A DNA stretch of 64,000 bases from Alnus glutinosa (taxonomy: Eukaryota; Streptophyta; Magnoliopsida; Fagales; Betulaceae): contig NC_084899.1 of assembly GCF_958979055.1 (NCBI RefSeq), positions 1,996,501 to 2,060,500 on the forward strand. Reading direction: 5' to 3'. Shown in pieces: positions 12,242 to 23,479 of the stretch. The position numbers and the translations under genes were made by a program. Positions within the stretch are counted from its first letter, which is position 1. Each line of letters starts with the position of its first letter. The notes below the pieces were generated by a model. That model ran no database searches. It was not told where the DNA came from and worked only from the letters and a program-made list of their open reading frames with translations.

Positions 12242-13689
12242 TCCCTTCAAACTCAATGTGAAAATTTGTAGAATCTTGAGTTTGTTTGTTTGTTTGTTTG
12301 TTTTTCTTTGAAAACTTGCCGGAAGACTACAACGAATGGTTGAATCTTGCTGTAAACCACTAGGGGTGGTCGAATTTCGCTGCAAAACACCAAGGGACGG
12401 TCGGATCTCGCTGCAAACATCACGGGATGGTCAGATTTCACCGTAAAACACCAAAGCCGACAAGAGAATAAAGGGAAGAAAAATAAAAAATTAAAATCTA
12501 TAGGATCGAACACTGGCGTTAGCCTATAGATAATAAATAAATAGATACAAAAAATTACGTGGCTCGGTTTATGACTTACGTCCACAGGATAAAGCTCAAA
12601 GTGCTACATGTTACTCTTATTTCTTTGAGTGATGTTTACAATATAACAAGTGCCTATTTATAAACCGTCACGTCCCTTTTCAACCAAACCCAAACGCTCT
12701 GTTTCTCTCTTCACCTAGTTTTTTTCTTCTTGTTTTAGTTGGATGAGGGAGGAGGGAAGGATCACATCTCTTCCCTCGTCCAATATTTTCTTTCATTTTT
12801 GTCTTTTATTGTTTTTATTTCTTTTTATAACAGAGGTTTCTCTAGTCCTCATCTTTGATGAGGTTTTAGTCGTCGTCTTATACGACTTATCCCACCCGGA
12901 ATTGCAACTACGGTGTTTTGGCTTCTCCACCGCGTCGTTCTTGTTCGCCGTCGTCCTCCCAGTGTTGGTGGCTGGTTCTTAGATTTGGTTTTTTACGAGC
13001 TAAATTTACGTTCCTAAGATGGTTTATGCCTCCCATGTGCCTCACTACCGTGCTCATCAACACCCCAGGTACTCAATGCCGTCGGATTTTCCTCCATCAG
13101 CCGTCCACGCGTGGATCCTTTACTCTGGCGCATGGATCTCACGTGTCGGAGATATCCGCTCTGCCAGCTTCTGTTATTGTAGTTTTTTGGATTTTATTGC
13201 TGTTTTTATGGTTTTTTTTTTTTTTGTTATCTTACTTGGGTTATTGTCTCCCTTAGGAGAGACTATTGTATTTGAATTTGTGTTGGCGCTTTTCTTTTCT
13301 GTAGTTTCAGTTTCGAACTTTAACAATGTTTTTACCACTTCAGCCTCCTTCGGGTGATTGTTGTTGATCCCAAGTGGGGTATATATAGGCTTGTCTTATT
13401 CTGTACCTCTTTAGCTTATGAAACGACATTGTGCGGCCCCTTAAAAGGATCTGGTCATTTATTTGTCATATTTCCTACTTTTTGTATATATTTTAGCACC
13501 GTTTTGGTTTGTTTTAGGTCTATTGTTGGGGAACTAATTCCTTTTTCTTCTCTAGGATCAGTCACTTCTTCTTCCTTTGGGATTAGGATGGCAAGGATCC
13601 CCTATGTAAACTTTTCCTTAAATCAATTAGAAAAAAAAATGTTCATATTTATAAGAGAATTAGATAATATAGATAGATTTTAACTACAA
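12242..13689. other. Interior between LTR-like repeats
   Basis: About 1.45 kb with several overlapping open frames on the plus strand between 12743 and 13683, rich in Phe, Leu and Val. None shows a domain I recognise. The text ACGTGGCTCGG followed by CTTACGTCCACAGG at 12558-12590 is often seen in plant Copia-type repeats. Probably the inside of an old non-autonomous LTR element or a nest of elements. No gag or pol domain is seen. Confidence 0.35.
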
Positions 13690-13807
13690 CTAGGTAATTG
13701 TAGTTAAGTGATAGATTTCAATTGTAGCTATGTCACAGTCTTCAACTGTGAGTAGGTGATAGTCTTCAACTGTAACTTAAATTCTTGATGTCCTGATATA
13801 CTCTAAC
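13690..13807 (-). repeat. LTR-like direct repeat, right copy (fossil)
   Basis: Diverged direct copy of 12121-12241: TTCAACTGTGAGTAGGTGAT, then CTTCAACTGTAACT and TATACTCTAAC at the end. The divergence between the copies suggests an old insertion. The pairing and LTR identity are inferred from the shared words and the TGTTAGAG-like end. Confidence 0.4.
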
Positions 13808-14641
13808 GGAGAAGGCACAGTGCGAATAAAATGCAAAGTTGAAGCTACAATCCAGATTTTGAATGAACTTATATAGTTTGAAATTACAGACAAACATTCC
13901 AACCCCCAAATACTAAGATTCCAACTTCTAATTTCCTTCCATATTTTAATAAGCACTAGAATTTTATACTCAATTATTGGCAAGAGTGGGGAAGTTAAAG
14001 AACCTTTATTCTTGAGTTACTTTGGTTCTTTCCTTCATCTGTCACTGTTAAGACAGCTAGCAGCCTAGCACTACAAGGAAGTGAAATTTGTGGCAAATAT
14101 TGCAAATTACTGCTTGAGTTCCATGGACAGAAGACACAACAGTGGTTAAGAAGTAAAATTAATGGAGCTCTTTGGAGGTGGTGTTAAAATCACCATTTAT
14201 CCCAAAATTTTATGCAGAAATGATAAATTTAATCATTTAAATTAATATTCTAATATTTTCCCTTACGTGTGAGCTCAAATTCTCCCTCAACAAGTGAAAC
14301 ACGTCGAATATTTAACTGAAATAAGGGTGAATGGCATGAACATGTTCCAGCTTAGAACCTTTGTTCTACATCTGATCGATGAACAATATAAGAGATGCTA
14401 ATCTGTCTGAGCCTGTAACTAGAATAAGAGAAAACTACATAATCCAGTAAAGATTGTTGACTAGTTTTCATAGTGGTATCATTATAGATCTATTTATTCT
14501 GAAAGAGGAAAAAAAGGGACAATTTCCCATTAATTAAGATGTACAAAACTATACTACTAATACCGTGAATGACATGTTACTTGATCCTCTTCTGATATCA
14601 TTTGCATAATCACTTCCATGGATTACTATCCATGAATGTGT
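13808..14641. other. Spacer and probable 3' UTR of the MYB gene
   Basis: No second gene is seen. The stretch next to 14641 probably includes the 3' UTR of the minus-strand MYB gene. Confidence 0.4.
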
Positions 14642-15738
14642 TCAGGTAACACTAACAGGGCCGAAAAGAAGGGGTGCCGGGGAAGATTTATTTTGTTCCG
14701 AAGGTCTTGGAGCCGCAAGTGTAAGCTCTAGATTAGGTGCTGCAATGGGGGAACTGGATTTTGCTTCATAATTTGAAGCTTTCAGCTGGGAATCAAACAA
14801 CCCATACAGCCAAACAGGTACGTTCTGCTTGTGAGAAGAAGCTAATTGAGGACGGTCAGTTTCCTGGTTATCTGATTTGATATGTTCAGAGGAAGAACTA
14901 AGGCCTAGCAGAGGCAGAGTGGTGTCATGGTGAACTTCACGTTGAGAGTTGTATTGAGCAGGACCCGGATGATCATCACTTGGCTTGGAATTAGAACTTG
15001 TAGCAGAAAGACCTGACATGTTGATTTTGCTGCTCCCAATCTGTCATGTTCAATAATATATAAGAAAATAAAAATGAAATAATCCAAGGAAAATCTTTAT
15101 ATTAGCTAAAGAGAGGATCCAGGTACCATGTCAAAGAGGCTTGAACGTCGCTTCTTCTTGTTAAGGCTTGCTTGTCGAAGAAAATATTTCTGAGCATGGC
15201 TAGCAACTTGTGTTGGTGTTCTTGTTGTTACGTAGTGCCTGGAGATTCCCCTCCAATCACCCTTCCCTAGCTTGTCAAGCCCGAGAAGAAATGTTCTGTG
15301 CTCCTCTTCTGTCCATGGAACTCCTAAACCAAAAAATATATATATAAGAGATTGGTAAAGATTCTTGTAAAAAGGAAGAAAGAACATGTTCTTGGGAAAA
15401 TTTGAAACAATACTAGGAAAGATATCAAACTTACCTTTTTTCCTCTCTTGGGGTCGGCCGATGAGACCATCAGAGAGATAACCAAAAGCTGTTCTATCAG
15501 AATTGTCATCGAGGGAAATTCTGGATGAGGACAATGATGAAGATGGGGATGATGATGAGGATGATGATGGGTACAAGCAATCCATGCTAAAACTTTTCTT
15601 CATGGCAACTGCAGAAGGTGAAGAGAGGTCAAGTTGCACTCCAAAGAGCTTAAGACCACCAGAAAATGTCCCCCTGTAAGTTGTGCAAGTCCTCGAATTA
15701 TGGCCTACGTTTCCACAATGTGAGCACTTTCTGCCCAT
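14642..15738 (-). CDS. Single-repeat MYB transcription factor with zinc knuckle (SHAQKYF class)
   Basis: A nuclear DNA-binding regulator of the 1R-MYB (CCA1-like/I-box) class. Three exons (minus): 15738-15435, 15323-15127 and 15040-14642, giving 299 residues. The N-terminus [18 protein letters not shown] is a CX2CX4HX4C knuckle (C5, C8, H13, C18). Residues 102-152 hold the MYB repeat with W105, W125 and the diagnostic SHAQKYF at 143-149. [12 protein letters not shown] basic patch follows. Near the end LELTL (271-275) is an EAR-like repression motif. A Ser-rich tract lies between knuckle and MYB. From memory the layout, KKSFSM, GYLSDGL and the ISVT-like tail fit Arabidopsis At5g56840, near MYBS3/KUA1. 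A frame extending to 15744 would need a GTG start; the first ATG is at 15738. A CT repeat lies just upstream. Confidence 0.93.
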
Positions 15739-15763
15739 GTTCACAGGGACAACCTCAACTTCT

Positions 15764-15765
<2 letters not shown>

Positions 15766-15797
<32 letters not shown>
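15766..15797. repeat. (GA)n microsatellite in the MYB 5' UTR
   Basis: About 16 AG units 28 bases upstream of the MYB start codon, read as CT on the coding strand. It probably lies in the 5' leader or core promoter, where CT tracts are frequent in plants. Confidence 0.9.
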
Positions 15798-15799
<2 letters not shown>

Positions 15800-16834
15800 A
15801 CAAAATGACTAATATGTTTGGTTGTATATAAAATGATGGGTAAAGGTGGGGGCTGCACACTAAGAGGAGATGATTGGATGGACATAGTTTATTGTTGGAT
15901 ATTTTTCCAACTTGTGTTCTAAACAAAAAGAAATAATATATAATAAAGTAGACCTCCTCTCCCTGATATCTTTCTCTCTAGAAAGCTTATCTTACACGGG
16001 GTGGGTTTTTGCCCTCTGGAGTTATACAGGGTATATTTTGTCCTCTGGAGTTTTCTAGCATCCTACATTCTGTAGATGGGGACGCTTCCAATTTACTTTT
16101 CATCAATGCATTGCATCTATTTGATATAGAATAGACAGGTACTTATCTGTATTAACAGTTTTAGGATAATTATTTTATGATATTTTCATACTATATATTG
16201 ATATTTACAAAGGAATAGGGGTTAGGTAGATAACTTGAAAAGAGAGAAGAAATATCACAGAAGTGAGAACTTTGGAAAGTGATGTTGATCAGCCAAGACA
16301 ACTTTCATGGGAAATTCACTACAACTATATATATATATATATATCCATATTCCATGTTAATTATATAAAGATAGGACAAAAGAATATCAAGAATTAGCTT
16401 TGAATTTTCAATCTTGTTCTACCGAAGACCTTGGAAAGTCAATACAAATCCGTAAGATTTAATGCAGAATTCCAAAGAAAATCTTCAGAAAGTAAACACT
16501 CAAAAGCACAGATTGATTGATGATCAAAATAGTTGAATTCTCTAGCAAACTTGGGATCAATAACCCATCATTTTGGATCTTCCATATAAGTATTCACACT
16601 ATAGGATTTAGATCTTGTGCAATAGGGTAATCCCGTTTGATAGCCCACCCAAATAAATGGGGGTGCAAACAAGTCCTCATATAGACTACCCTATTGCATT
16701 ATTGCACGGGATCCCATCCTAGAGCTATTTGGATTGTTGGACATCTAGCTCACATCATCGATCTACTATACTATATTTATATTGTCCAAGAGGAAAAATA
16801 CTAATTTATATTGTATTAAACTAGTGTCATTATT

Positions 16835-16868
<34 letters not shown>

Positions 16869-17271
16869 GGTACTTGGGCAAAAATATCATTGTCATAAAT
16901 AGTATCTAGGGCTGAATAGAGAGAGGAGAAGAGTATATTCCCTTTCCTACGTAGGTAAATATTACACATAAATAATCACAGCAAGTTTGGTAGATACCTC
17001 ACCCAATTAGTTTCTCTTTGGCTAATGTTATGTTATTATCATATTGGTCAACCTTTTGAGGATGGGTCATGGGTCTCATATCATTGCATCTGGAAGCCAA
17101 GTTTAGGAATATTTTAGCCTTTCTCTATGCTTGAACCAGCAAGCACGCTCACCTGGCCAGCTATATTACTTCAGGCTCATTTGGGGTTTAAATTTGGGCT
17201 GTCCGGCCACCTACTTACTCGGACAATTGGGTCTCATATGAGCTCTCCAGAAGTTAATGCATATATTTTAT
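15798..17271. other. Spacer upstream of MYB gene
   Basis: Promoter side of the MYB gene, then AT-rich spacer with (TA)n runs at 16326-16344 and 16838-16866. No coding sequence recognised. Confidence 0.45.
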
Positions 17272-17723
17272 TATGCTAAATGTACAATCATTTTGATTTC
17301 AGTTTTGTGCAAATATTTGCTTATGATATTGTTGAAATCTAGCTACACGGTCAATTCCACGCAAGGAAGACCTGAAATTACTTTCAAATGTCTTAGAAGC
17401 ATGCCGGAATGAGTCGGCGAAGAATACGAATGGCTTAGAGCTCTCAACCGACCTAGATATCAGAAGTATCTCCACTGGCTCACCCCCGACAAGCCTCTAG
17501 TATGCTAAATGTACAATCATTTTGATTTCAGTTTTGTGCAAATATTTGCTTATGATATTGTTGAAATCTACACGGTCAATTCCACGCAAGACCTGAAATC
17601 ACTTGAAACGAATGTCTTAGAAGCTTGCTAGGATGAGTCGGCGGAGAATACAGATGGCTTAGAGCTCTCAACTGACCTAGGTATCGGAAGTATCTCCATC
17701 AACTCACCCCCGACAAGTCTCTA
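17272..17723. repeat. Tandem duplication, two units of about 229 and 223 bp
   Basis: Unit 1 is 17272-17500 and unit 2 is 17501-17723. Both begin TATGCTAAATGTACAATCAT and run through GGTCAATTCCACGCAAG, GATGAGTCGGCG-like text and CTCACCCCCGACAAG. They differ by small gaps and substitutions, so the duplication is not recent. No function is evident. Confidence 0.9.
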
Positions 17724-18112
17724 AGCGATTCGTTCTAATGATATATTTCAGATCTTCTTTGGCATGGAATTGGTCTTGCAGATTTCACCATCATCATTTA
17801 ATATGTAAGCTGAATAGCTGGGTGACCATGAAGGGACTTGAATATATGAATAACGACCCAATTCATTAAACTTGGTGAACTTTCTAAGAAGTATAGTGTG
17901 TCATGGTCTTTGGTTATGTTTGATGAACCTCGATCTTCTGGTCCTTCGAGTATCAAGAAATATGGAATTTTGTCTTTGGACCAAAGTCCGTGGGTATACA
18001 AAGACCTTAAGGTTTCACACTGTCGACCACTTCATAGTTTCTAGCACGACCAAACCAAGATCTCTCATTAAGAGTTAAAAAAGCATGAATGTGAGGTCAA
18101 ATCTTATTTATT

Positions 18113-18148
<36 letters not shown>

Positions 18149-19650
18149 GGGGGAATTGGAGTTAGAAGAAGAAAGAAGACTTCTTACGAGACTTGATGCA
18201 GGCCAGTTTTCGAGGCAGGGTCCATCATAATAAAAATGTCATATATTGTCAATATCGGGTGAATACAATTTTGGTGGTGTTGGTAAGCTTATTCATTTAT
18301 GACTACTATAAAGTCATATTTCATGACAATTTTTCAATTGTAACATTTACAAGGTCAAAACGAGCTCTAAAAAGAAATACAAAAACAATTCTAGCTCAAG
18401 AGGTTCGGTCGATGCGTCAGTCCATCCCCTAGAGCTAGAGGCTTGGTCAATGGACAGTTGATGGTCCTTCGATCGAGTGCTATAATTGAAAACAACCCGA
18501 GACGTTCAATCGATAACTAGTCGAAGCTCGTTCGACCGTGGGGCTTCATCGCAAAGTTTCGTTTGAACGAGACTTTTATCTGTTTGAACACAACTCAATA
18601 GTTTCGTTTTATTTTACTTTTCAAGTAGGTTCTGCACTTATTTTTCTCTATAAACTTACTAAGCCACAGTTTATAATATATTTTCTTCAGTTTTCAATAA
18701 GAAACACTCTAGGAGTATTTTTTTTATCCCTTTTTCCTCAATTCCTTAATTTGATTCATGGTTTTGAGAAAACTTGTAACTTGTATGATTGTTAATTTTG
18801 CGACCCACTACACTGTGCTGCACCAAGACTGATTTCAAAAGAGATACATATATGATGTGCTAATTATGCATTGTGTGCTAAATATATACAAAAATTGATT
18901 GCAATTTTGTTTTGTTTTATTTTTTATTTTTTATTTTTTTGTTTTTGGAAGTTGTTTCCACTCAAGCCCAAAAGTCAAAAACTTTAGGAGAAGCAAATGG
19001 GCAGAAGTGTACCATTAATTTGCTGAAGTAAAAAGCACTTCACCCTAAACAAGTGTTAGATCACCTTTCACAATTTCATAATAAAGTAGATCACTTTATA
19101 CTGGCCATGCTTGTTAGGTACAAATATATATAATTTAGTTCACATTACGATTCATATGCTTTCGCATAGGATGATCTCACCATTTCAAGTTTTTTACTTT
19201 TACTACCCACTGCTCATGCATTGCTAGTCTCCCTAATGCAATCCACAATATTATTAACCATCCACATCTTTTCACATTAGGTAAACTTGAGAGTAGGTGT
19301 TGGTGCACCAGCAAATAATTGATAATCATGAAACTAACCAAACGACTCGGAGTAAAACCGTCGTATCTTTTTACTTTAGGTAAATTTGAGAGTATGGGTG
19401 TACATATAGACGGATATTAACTACCTTCATTCTGCGGATAGCGGTTTTAGAGTATAAGAATAATAACAATATCCGCATACCTTTATATATATATTTCACG
19501 TGTAATATTTAGATAATTTATGTTTTTTATGTTGTAAATTTATATTATTATTATTATTATTATTATGTTGGATTACTAAATTTTTTATTTTATTTTATGT
19601 TTGCTGGCTTGATTGTTATGCTCATTAAATCATGGATCAAAAAATAAAAA
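17724..19650. other. Spacer, no gene recognised
   Basis: Contains (AT)n at 18118-18145 and (TTA)n at 19542-19566. A patch around 17870-18010 has open frames on both strands but no recognisable domain. The text around 18390-18540 (GGTTCGGTCGATGCG, GGTCCTTCGATCGAG, TCGTTCGACCG) is unlike its neighbours in composition and may be a repeat fragment. Confidence 0.4.
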
Positions 19651-19834
19651 TATGATCTTTTGTTATCTCAAGACACGTACAACTCTTGACCACCTTGCCC
19701 ATGTGGCAAGGTGGTTCCCTAGCTAGCTTTAAGGTTTTTTTCTAGAAAAAGAAAAAAGAAAAAATGTAAAAGTAAAAGTTGCAACGTGGGCAAAGGTGGT
19801 TAGGAGTTGTGTATTGGGGTGACAATGTATCATA
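19651..19834. mobile_element. Foldback MITE (family A, second copy)
   Basis: Left arm ACACGTACAACTCTTGACCA with CCTTGCCCATGTGGCAAGGT, and right arm GGGCAAAGGTGGTTAGGAGT with TGTGTATTGGGGTGACAATG, are inverted relatives. The central palindrome is shared with 9902-10084. It is more decayed than that copy. Confidence 0.5.
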
Positions 19835-20162
19835 TCTCAACAAAAATAAAAGTGTTTCTTGTGACCATTGATTACCATAAATATTTTGATGTCATATACA
19901 TCATCTCCTTTTATTTTTTTCTCAGTTCTACATGTTTTTGGTGTTGTATGATATTTTCAAAACAAGTTCAAAGGACTAAAAATTGGTCTAAATTATTTTT
20001 AAAAGCGCTTAAAATAGGCTAATTACCTAGTTGCTGATAGTGGATAATAACCGCAATAACAACGCGGATGCGGGTGCAAATATTGCAAATAACTGCGCGG
20101 ATATCCACATGTACACCTCTACTTGAGACTTGAGAGGCATTGGAAATTTGATTTATAGTAGC
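19835..20162. other. Spacer, no gene seen
   Basis: Short AT-rich spacer between two elements, nothing recognised. Confidence 0.4.
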
Positions 20163-20951
20163 TAGGGTGGGCAATTTGGGTTGGACCCGCGAACCTAACA
20201 CGAACACGGCACAAGATTACAGGGTTAGTGTTTAGGCTAAACGAGTTAGCGGGTTGGCAGGTTGACTCATTTCCTAACACGATTATAAACGAGTTGACCC
20301 GCCAACCCTTTTAGTAATCGGGTCACCCACCAACTTGGGGGTTGACGGGTTCAACCCGTTTGCTTATTAAAAATTTATATGAAAAAAAAAAAAAAAAAAA
20401 AACCCATAATAGTAAACTGCATGTAAAAGTGTAAAACCGGAACCCTAAATTCATTTTGTATTGTTCTTCGCCAAGCTTGTAGTGCCTCTGTGCCTGCACG
20501 CCTTCAGCCTTCGTCTCCCCTTGCCAACCCACACCGTCATCTCCAACTTGTCAACAGCTGCTTCATCGCTCAAATGCTCCTAGAGACCATTCGATGCAAA
20601 TATCAAAAACATGTCATGTGGTTTTAGCTTCGGATACATTATTAAGGGTTCTGCTGTCATTACAAGCTTAGAATCATATACACAAAATTCATTACCAAGA
20701 AAACATAAAAGTAAACACAATTCTACTTTGAAATTTTTTTAAAAAAATGTCGGGTTGTATTGTGTCGGGTTAATATGACCCGCTTGTTTAATCGTGCCGG
20801 GTCGTGTAACCCGATAGTCTAGTCGTGTTGTGTTCGGGTTACTAGTTTCAACTCGATTAATAATCGTATTGGGTTTGGATTAGCTTAATCGGGTTGGCAG
20901 GTCAAACTAGTTGACCCGAACCCGACACGTCAACCCAAATTGCCCACCCTA
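20163..20951. mobile_element. hAT-like non-autonomous element, 789 bp, perfect TIRs
   Basis: Starts TAGGGTGGGCAATTTGGGTT and ends with its exact inverse. The terminal inverted repeat is 21 bp without mismatch. Sub-terminal regions are crowded with GGGTTGACGGGT, ACCCGCTTG, AACCCGACACG and related words on both strands, as expected of hAT ends. The interior (20400-20640) shows no transposase. An imperfect 8-bp match (atttatag 20151-20158, atttataa 20952-20959) lies near the ends, but the left copy is four bases away, so the duplication is uncertain. Related to 4743-5121. Confidence 0.75.
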
Positions 20952-22085
20952 ATTTATAAGGTTATAATTTCCTATTTCATGCAAAAAAAAAAAAAAAAAA
21001 AACACAAAAACAATTCTAATTCCAATGTTTACTTGTTCAGGACGAGTTGTCAATGAAAATTCGAAAATCCTGTTAAAAAATCTGGCACGATATTCGCTCG
21101 AGCAAGTTTGCATCTATTTTAACGGAGGCTACGCCAGAGAGAGAGAGAGAGAGAGAGAGAGATTTCTCGGTTTCTCCTATTTTTTAGGTTTTATAAAAGA
21201 GTTGTGAGTTTTATATATGCAGATTCAGCTTCCAACTACGTTGTGTTGCATCACTCCTATGTCTAATATCTTCCCAAAAACTATTCAGATATAAAATATT
21301 AGCAACCACAGGGATCTAGTCTTTTGGGTAACATGAAAAGGGGGCAAATCAATTCCACATTCAAACTGAGGATCTCAAACACTGGAGATTGATTGTATAT
21401 TTACTTATCATATCATATAATATTAAGTTTACTTAATTAGCATCAGTGTGCCACTAATGAGAAAAAGAAAGATTGCATCACAGATCATAACCCGGTATTA
21501 CTTATTACAACTACAATTGTTGAGGAATGTCCAATGTACATGCACTCTTGGCATCTTTCATTATAATATCATATCATTCTCAATAATGTTGCAGCATCGA
21601 CAGTACTGCAACAGAAGGTTTTGTTAATGGCCAAACTACACCCTTGTTGTTGTCATTCTACAATCATCTCCCTCCTCCTTCGGTCCGACGGCCGTTAACA
21701 ACTTGCAACACTCCAATCCCATATTGAGAAGATGAATAACTTGTGAGTAGATTATGAAGGAGCTCGTTGATACTTTATAAGTAATTTCAAGGAGCTTCAA
21801 TTATAACTTGACTGGTTCTTTTAGAGTGATAACTCATATGTAGCTCTGAATGGTTACACAACTAATCATTTTGATAATGGAAAATGAAAAATTAGTTCTT
21901 GAGTTTTGATGGGTCCTTAATTAATTAATTTTTTTTTTTAAAAAAAAATAATATTCTCTCGATCTTAATCACTTTAAAAATTACTCGTTCTCTTAGCGTT
22001 TCCATCCAAATTATTGGCGAAGTTTCTATTGCATCCGCCAATCGCCAAAGAGTTTTTATGTGTGAGACTAGCCAAAGAGAGATTC

Positions 22086-22120
<35 letters not shown>

Positions 22121-23479
22121 TAAGAAATTTAAGGACTAGTTTTTAAATGTATCAAAACCCAGAGACTAATTTTTTTTTTTATTTTCCCTTATGATGTAAT
22201 ATAACGCAACTGGTCCTTTTTAATATCCCAAACACACCCTTTATTCTTATTAACTAAATTCTGGCGAAAGAATAATTAAGTGTCAAATTCATCTGCGACT
22301 TCTGAATGTTGTGTCCTCTTATATATATTAATTGGCACAAAGAAAATAGTTGGTGAAGTCATATTGATACTTTGAATTTGTTTTAACTTCGTACATCATG
22401 CCTTATTATAATACTTTATGCCACAGAGAAGTGACGTTCTTTTATTTATTATTATTCTTATTTTTTATTATTTTTTTGAAAAGAACAAAGAAGAAGCGAC
22501 TTTCTAACCCTACAAATAGGTGTCATTCTTTGGTCATCCTTCTTTGGGTCAAAGTAAAAAAGTATAAAATTTAGGAATTTAGAATTCTTTATTAAGACGA
22601 GAAAACTCGCTGCATTAAACAATTTTGGAATCTGTAAAAAGTCAGAGCCACTCTTTACGCCAAATCTTTTTTCGAAATTTCTTCCAATCTAATTTAGAAG
22701 AAAATTCTGCTCATTTGAGCATATTATTCATTTTAGTAATTCGACTTAAAATATATTGGTGGATTGAAATCGTCACGAAAGCATGTTGGTGATTACTTCT
22801 TTGTTACTTCTTTGCAGTATATGCAACAGAATATACTAAATATACCCCCAATGGCAGCAGATACATAGATGAATCTTTGAATTGTGGTGAATATCCAGTT
22901 TAAGTCCCAACGAAGCTATTTTCCAAGTCATAGGCATTGAAGAATGAACAATTAGAAGATGAATCTTTGAATTGTCAAATAAATCACTAACGTAGAAAAT
23001 AGATTGAAAAGGTAAGAACACCATTATTAAAATATGTAGAACAATCAAAATGTCAAGAACAAGGAGAAATAGATCTACTTCCACAACATGCGGGTGCTTT
23101 AAGGTAGAATTCATATAGGTACATCACTTTCTTCTGGTTTAATCTATTTCTACTTTCTACCTAATAGTTTTGCGGCTGCAACTTTCCTTCATATTACAGC
23201 CTTAACTAATGCAAGAATTGTTCTAAAAGATAAAATGAACCGCGACAGATTCAACCTTCAAACAAAATCAACCTAAAGCTACGCATGAAAGTTGTCGCAA
23301 CACAGAATAGTTGACAGCAGCTTTTGCAAACAATAGCTTAACGGCAGAGGCCGCTAAGAGAATCGGTCCAAACCACTGTTTTCACTACAATCATGCAAAA
23401 GGAAAGGAAAAAAAAAAACAAATTGCATCACTTTATGACTAAACAGAATTGGGAAACCAACACTCAGTAAAGCATGCTT
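20952..23479. other. Spacer between hAT-like element and LpxA gene
   Basis: No gene recognised. Holds a 27-bp GA microsatellite (21136-21162), a TTA microsatellite (22089-22120) and A/T runs. The part nearest 23479 should include the LpxA 3' UTR. Confidence 0.45.

Noticed and set aside
12743-13683. Group of overlapping plus-strand open frames
   Set aside because: Low-complexity hydrophobic translations with no known domain, inside a repeat-bounded interval.
15739-15744. Two-codon N-terminal extension of the MYB frame
   Set aside because: It would start at GTG; the first ATG is at 15738 and gives the family's usual MGRKC start.
17798-18078. Open frames on both strands
   Set aside because: No recognisable motif, short, and no splice partners found.
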